Source: Roseburia sp. CAG:10041_57 (GTDB lineage Bacteria > Bacillota > Clostridia > Lachnospirales > Lachnospiraceae). From it: 14,743 nucleotides of DNA. The notes below the pieces were generated by a model. It did not search any database and was not told the origin of the DNA. It was given only the letters and a program-made list of their open reading frames with translations. A program made the position numbers and the translations under genes. The stretch's first letter is position 1, and every line of letters begins with the position of its first letter. Positions 14,302 to 14,743 of the stretch are shown in pieces. Location: the NCBI GenBank assembly GCA_001916965.1, contig MNTL01000007.1, positions 1-14,743 of the forward strand. The letters run 5' to 3'.

Positions 14302-14595
14302 TTACTTCTCAAATTCCTTGGCAACGTCCTGTAACAGCTCTCTGATCTGCAAGTGCTGTGGACAGACTTCATAGCATTTTCTGCTTTCTACGGCAGGGTC
14401 TTCATAATCCACATAGTTGAACTGAATCTGTACAATTTCGATCTGCGGATATTCTTTTAGGATTTCTTCCAGAACCTCTGCCTTGTCATGGAAAGAGATA
14501 TATTCGTTTGGAGAAAAAGAGAACGCCGTTTCAGAAAGAATTATTTCGATGGTTTGAGTCCGTCCACTGCCTGAAGTCCAATTGCCATCCTCCAC
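14302..14595 (-). pseudogene. Aldo/keto reductase remnant with internal deletion
   Basis: A 97-codon frame from GTG 14595. Residues about 33-77 (SFHDKAEVLEEILKEYP, IEIVQIQFNYVDYEDPAVES, RKCYEVC) match the middle of the large ferredoxin-like-tailed aldo/keto reductases. The following CPQHLQIRELLQDVAKEFE (78-96) matches the very C-terminus of the same family, where CPQH closes a cysteine cluster. The two parts are joined at one cysteine, so a segment of probably more than 100 residues is missing, as is the entire N-terminal barrel with the catalytic Tyr/Lys. The first ~30 residues do not resemble the family. It cannot be an active oxidoreductase; it may be a former target of the adjacent HxlR regulator. 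Confidence 0.7.
14541..14588 (-). pseudogene. Short remnant resembling the start of a Fic/VbhA-type gene
   Basis: GGAGG directly precedes ATG 14588, which opens a 15-codon frame MAIGLQAVDGLKPSK ending in TAA. The pattern AIGLQ-VDGLKPSxYL is, from memory, common in Fic-associated or VbhA-like proteins of gut Firmicutes; here it stops just where YL would follow. It overlaps the aldo/keto reductase remnant in another frame. The match is too short for more than a suggestion. Confidence 0.3.
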
Positions 14596-14743
14596 TGGTT
14601 AATTCAATTATAGGAGGGCATTTTCCGTGCCTTTAATCAAATATGAATTTGTATAACTAAAATCTCAACTTTCCTTATTTTATGCGACTTGGCGGTATGC
14701 CTTGCCACTCTATATGTATCCTTTTCCCTTGTTTTTGCCCTTA

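Noticed and set aside
14600..14743. Short peptide frame on the minus strand reading GQKQGKRIHIEWQG as the tail of a gene beyond the right edge
   Set aside because: An in-frame stop lies at the window edge (14741-14743), leaving about 20 codons without a start, so no gene can be supported.

Overview
The window looks like chromosome from a gut Firmicute, most likely a Lachnospiraceae (Blautia/Dorea/Ruminococcus type). The reasons are moderate-to-low GC, strong AGGAGG ribosome sites, sigma-A type promoters (TTGACA, extended -10), a TnpV-type element gene, and an ABC sugar importer with no ATPase of its own. Assignment is by pattern recognition only; no search was run.

Layout, left to right. (1) 1-355, minus: the 3' part of a TnpV transposon-associated gene running off the left edge, behind an N-terminal part that does not look like TnpV. 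(2) 364-4279: a tartrate module. A short SLC13/DASS anion permease, ttdA and ttdB (minus) diverge from a LysR regulator (plus). The intergenic region holds a 15-bp T-N11-A palindrome inside the LysR promoter spacer, about 64 bp upstream of a plausible start for the permease operon. Tartrate (or a related dicarboxylate) would be imported and dehydrated to oxaloacetate. (3) 4283-5244: a leucine-carboxyl-methyltransferase-like SAM enzyme. Upstream lie a strong promoter, a 16-bp palindrome on its -10, and a terminator hairpin between that promoter and the gene. (4) 5264-13281: a galactan-type utilisation locus on the minus strand. In transcription order it holds a LacI regulator with its own promoter and terminator, then a promoter with operator, a CBM-like lipoprotein, a GH53 endo-galactanase, a sugar-binding lipoprotein, two ABC permeases, and a GH31 glycosidase that also has its own promoter. 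A 13-bp motif (GTAAA-N3-TTTAC type) sits at both the lacI and operon promoters, suggesting one regulator controls both. (5) 13295-14595: a decayed patch with an N-terminally truncated sirtuin-like gene, an intact HxlR regulator, and an aldo/keto reductase remnant with an internal deletion. A short piece resembling the start of a Fic/VbhA-type gene overlaps the last.

Bases 14596-14743 hold no gene I can support. No other gene-free stretch exceeds 300 bases. I see no rRNA, tRNA, CRISPR array or complete insertion sequence. I found no convincing wholly new system. The most interesting points are the split lipoprotein/GH53 pair with an apparently cytoplasmic galactanase, the methyltransferase leader with operator plus hairpin, the compact regulatory palindromes, and the gene fragments at both ends.
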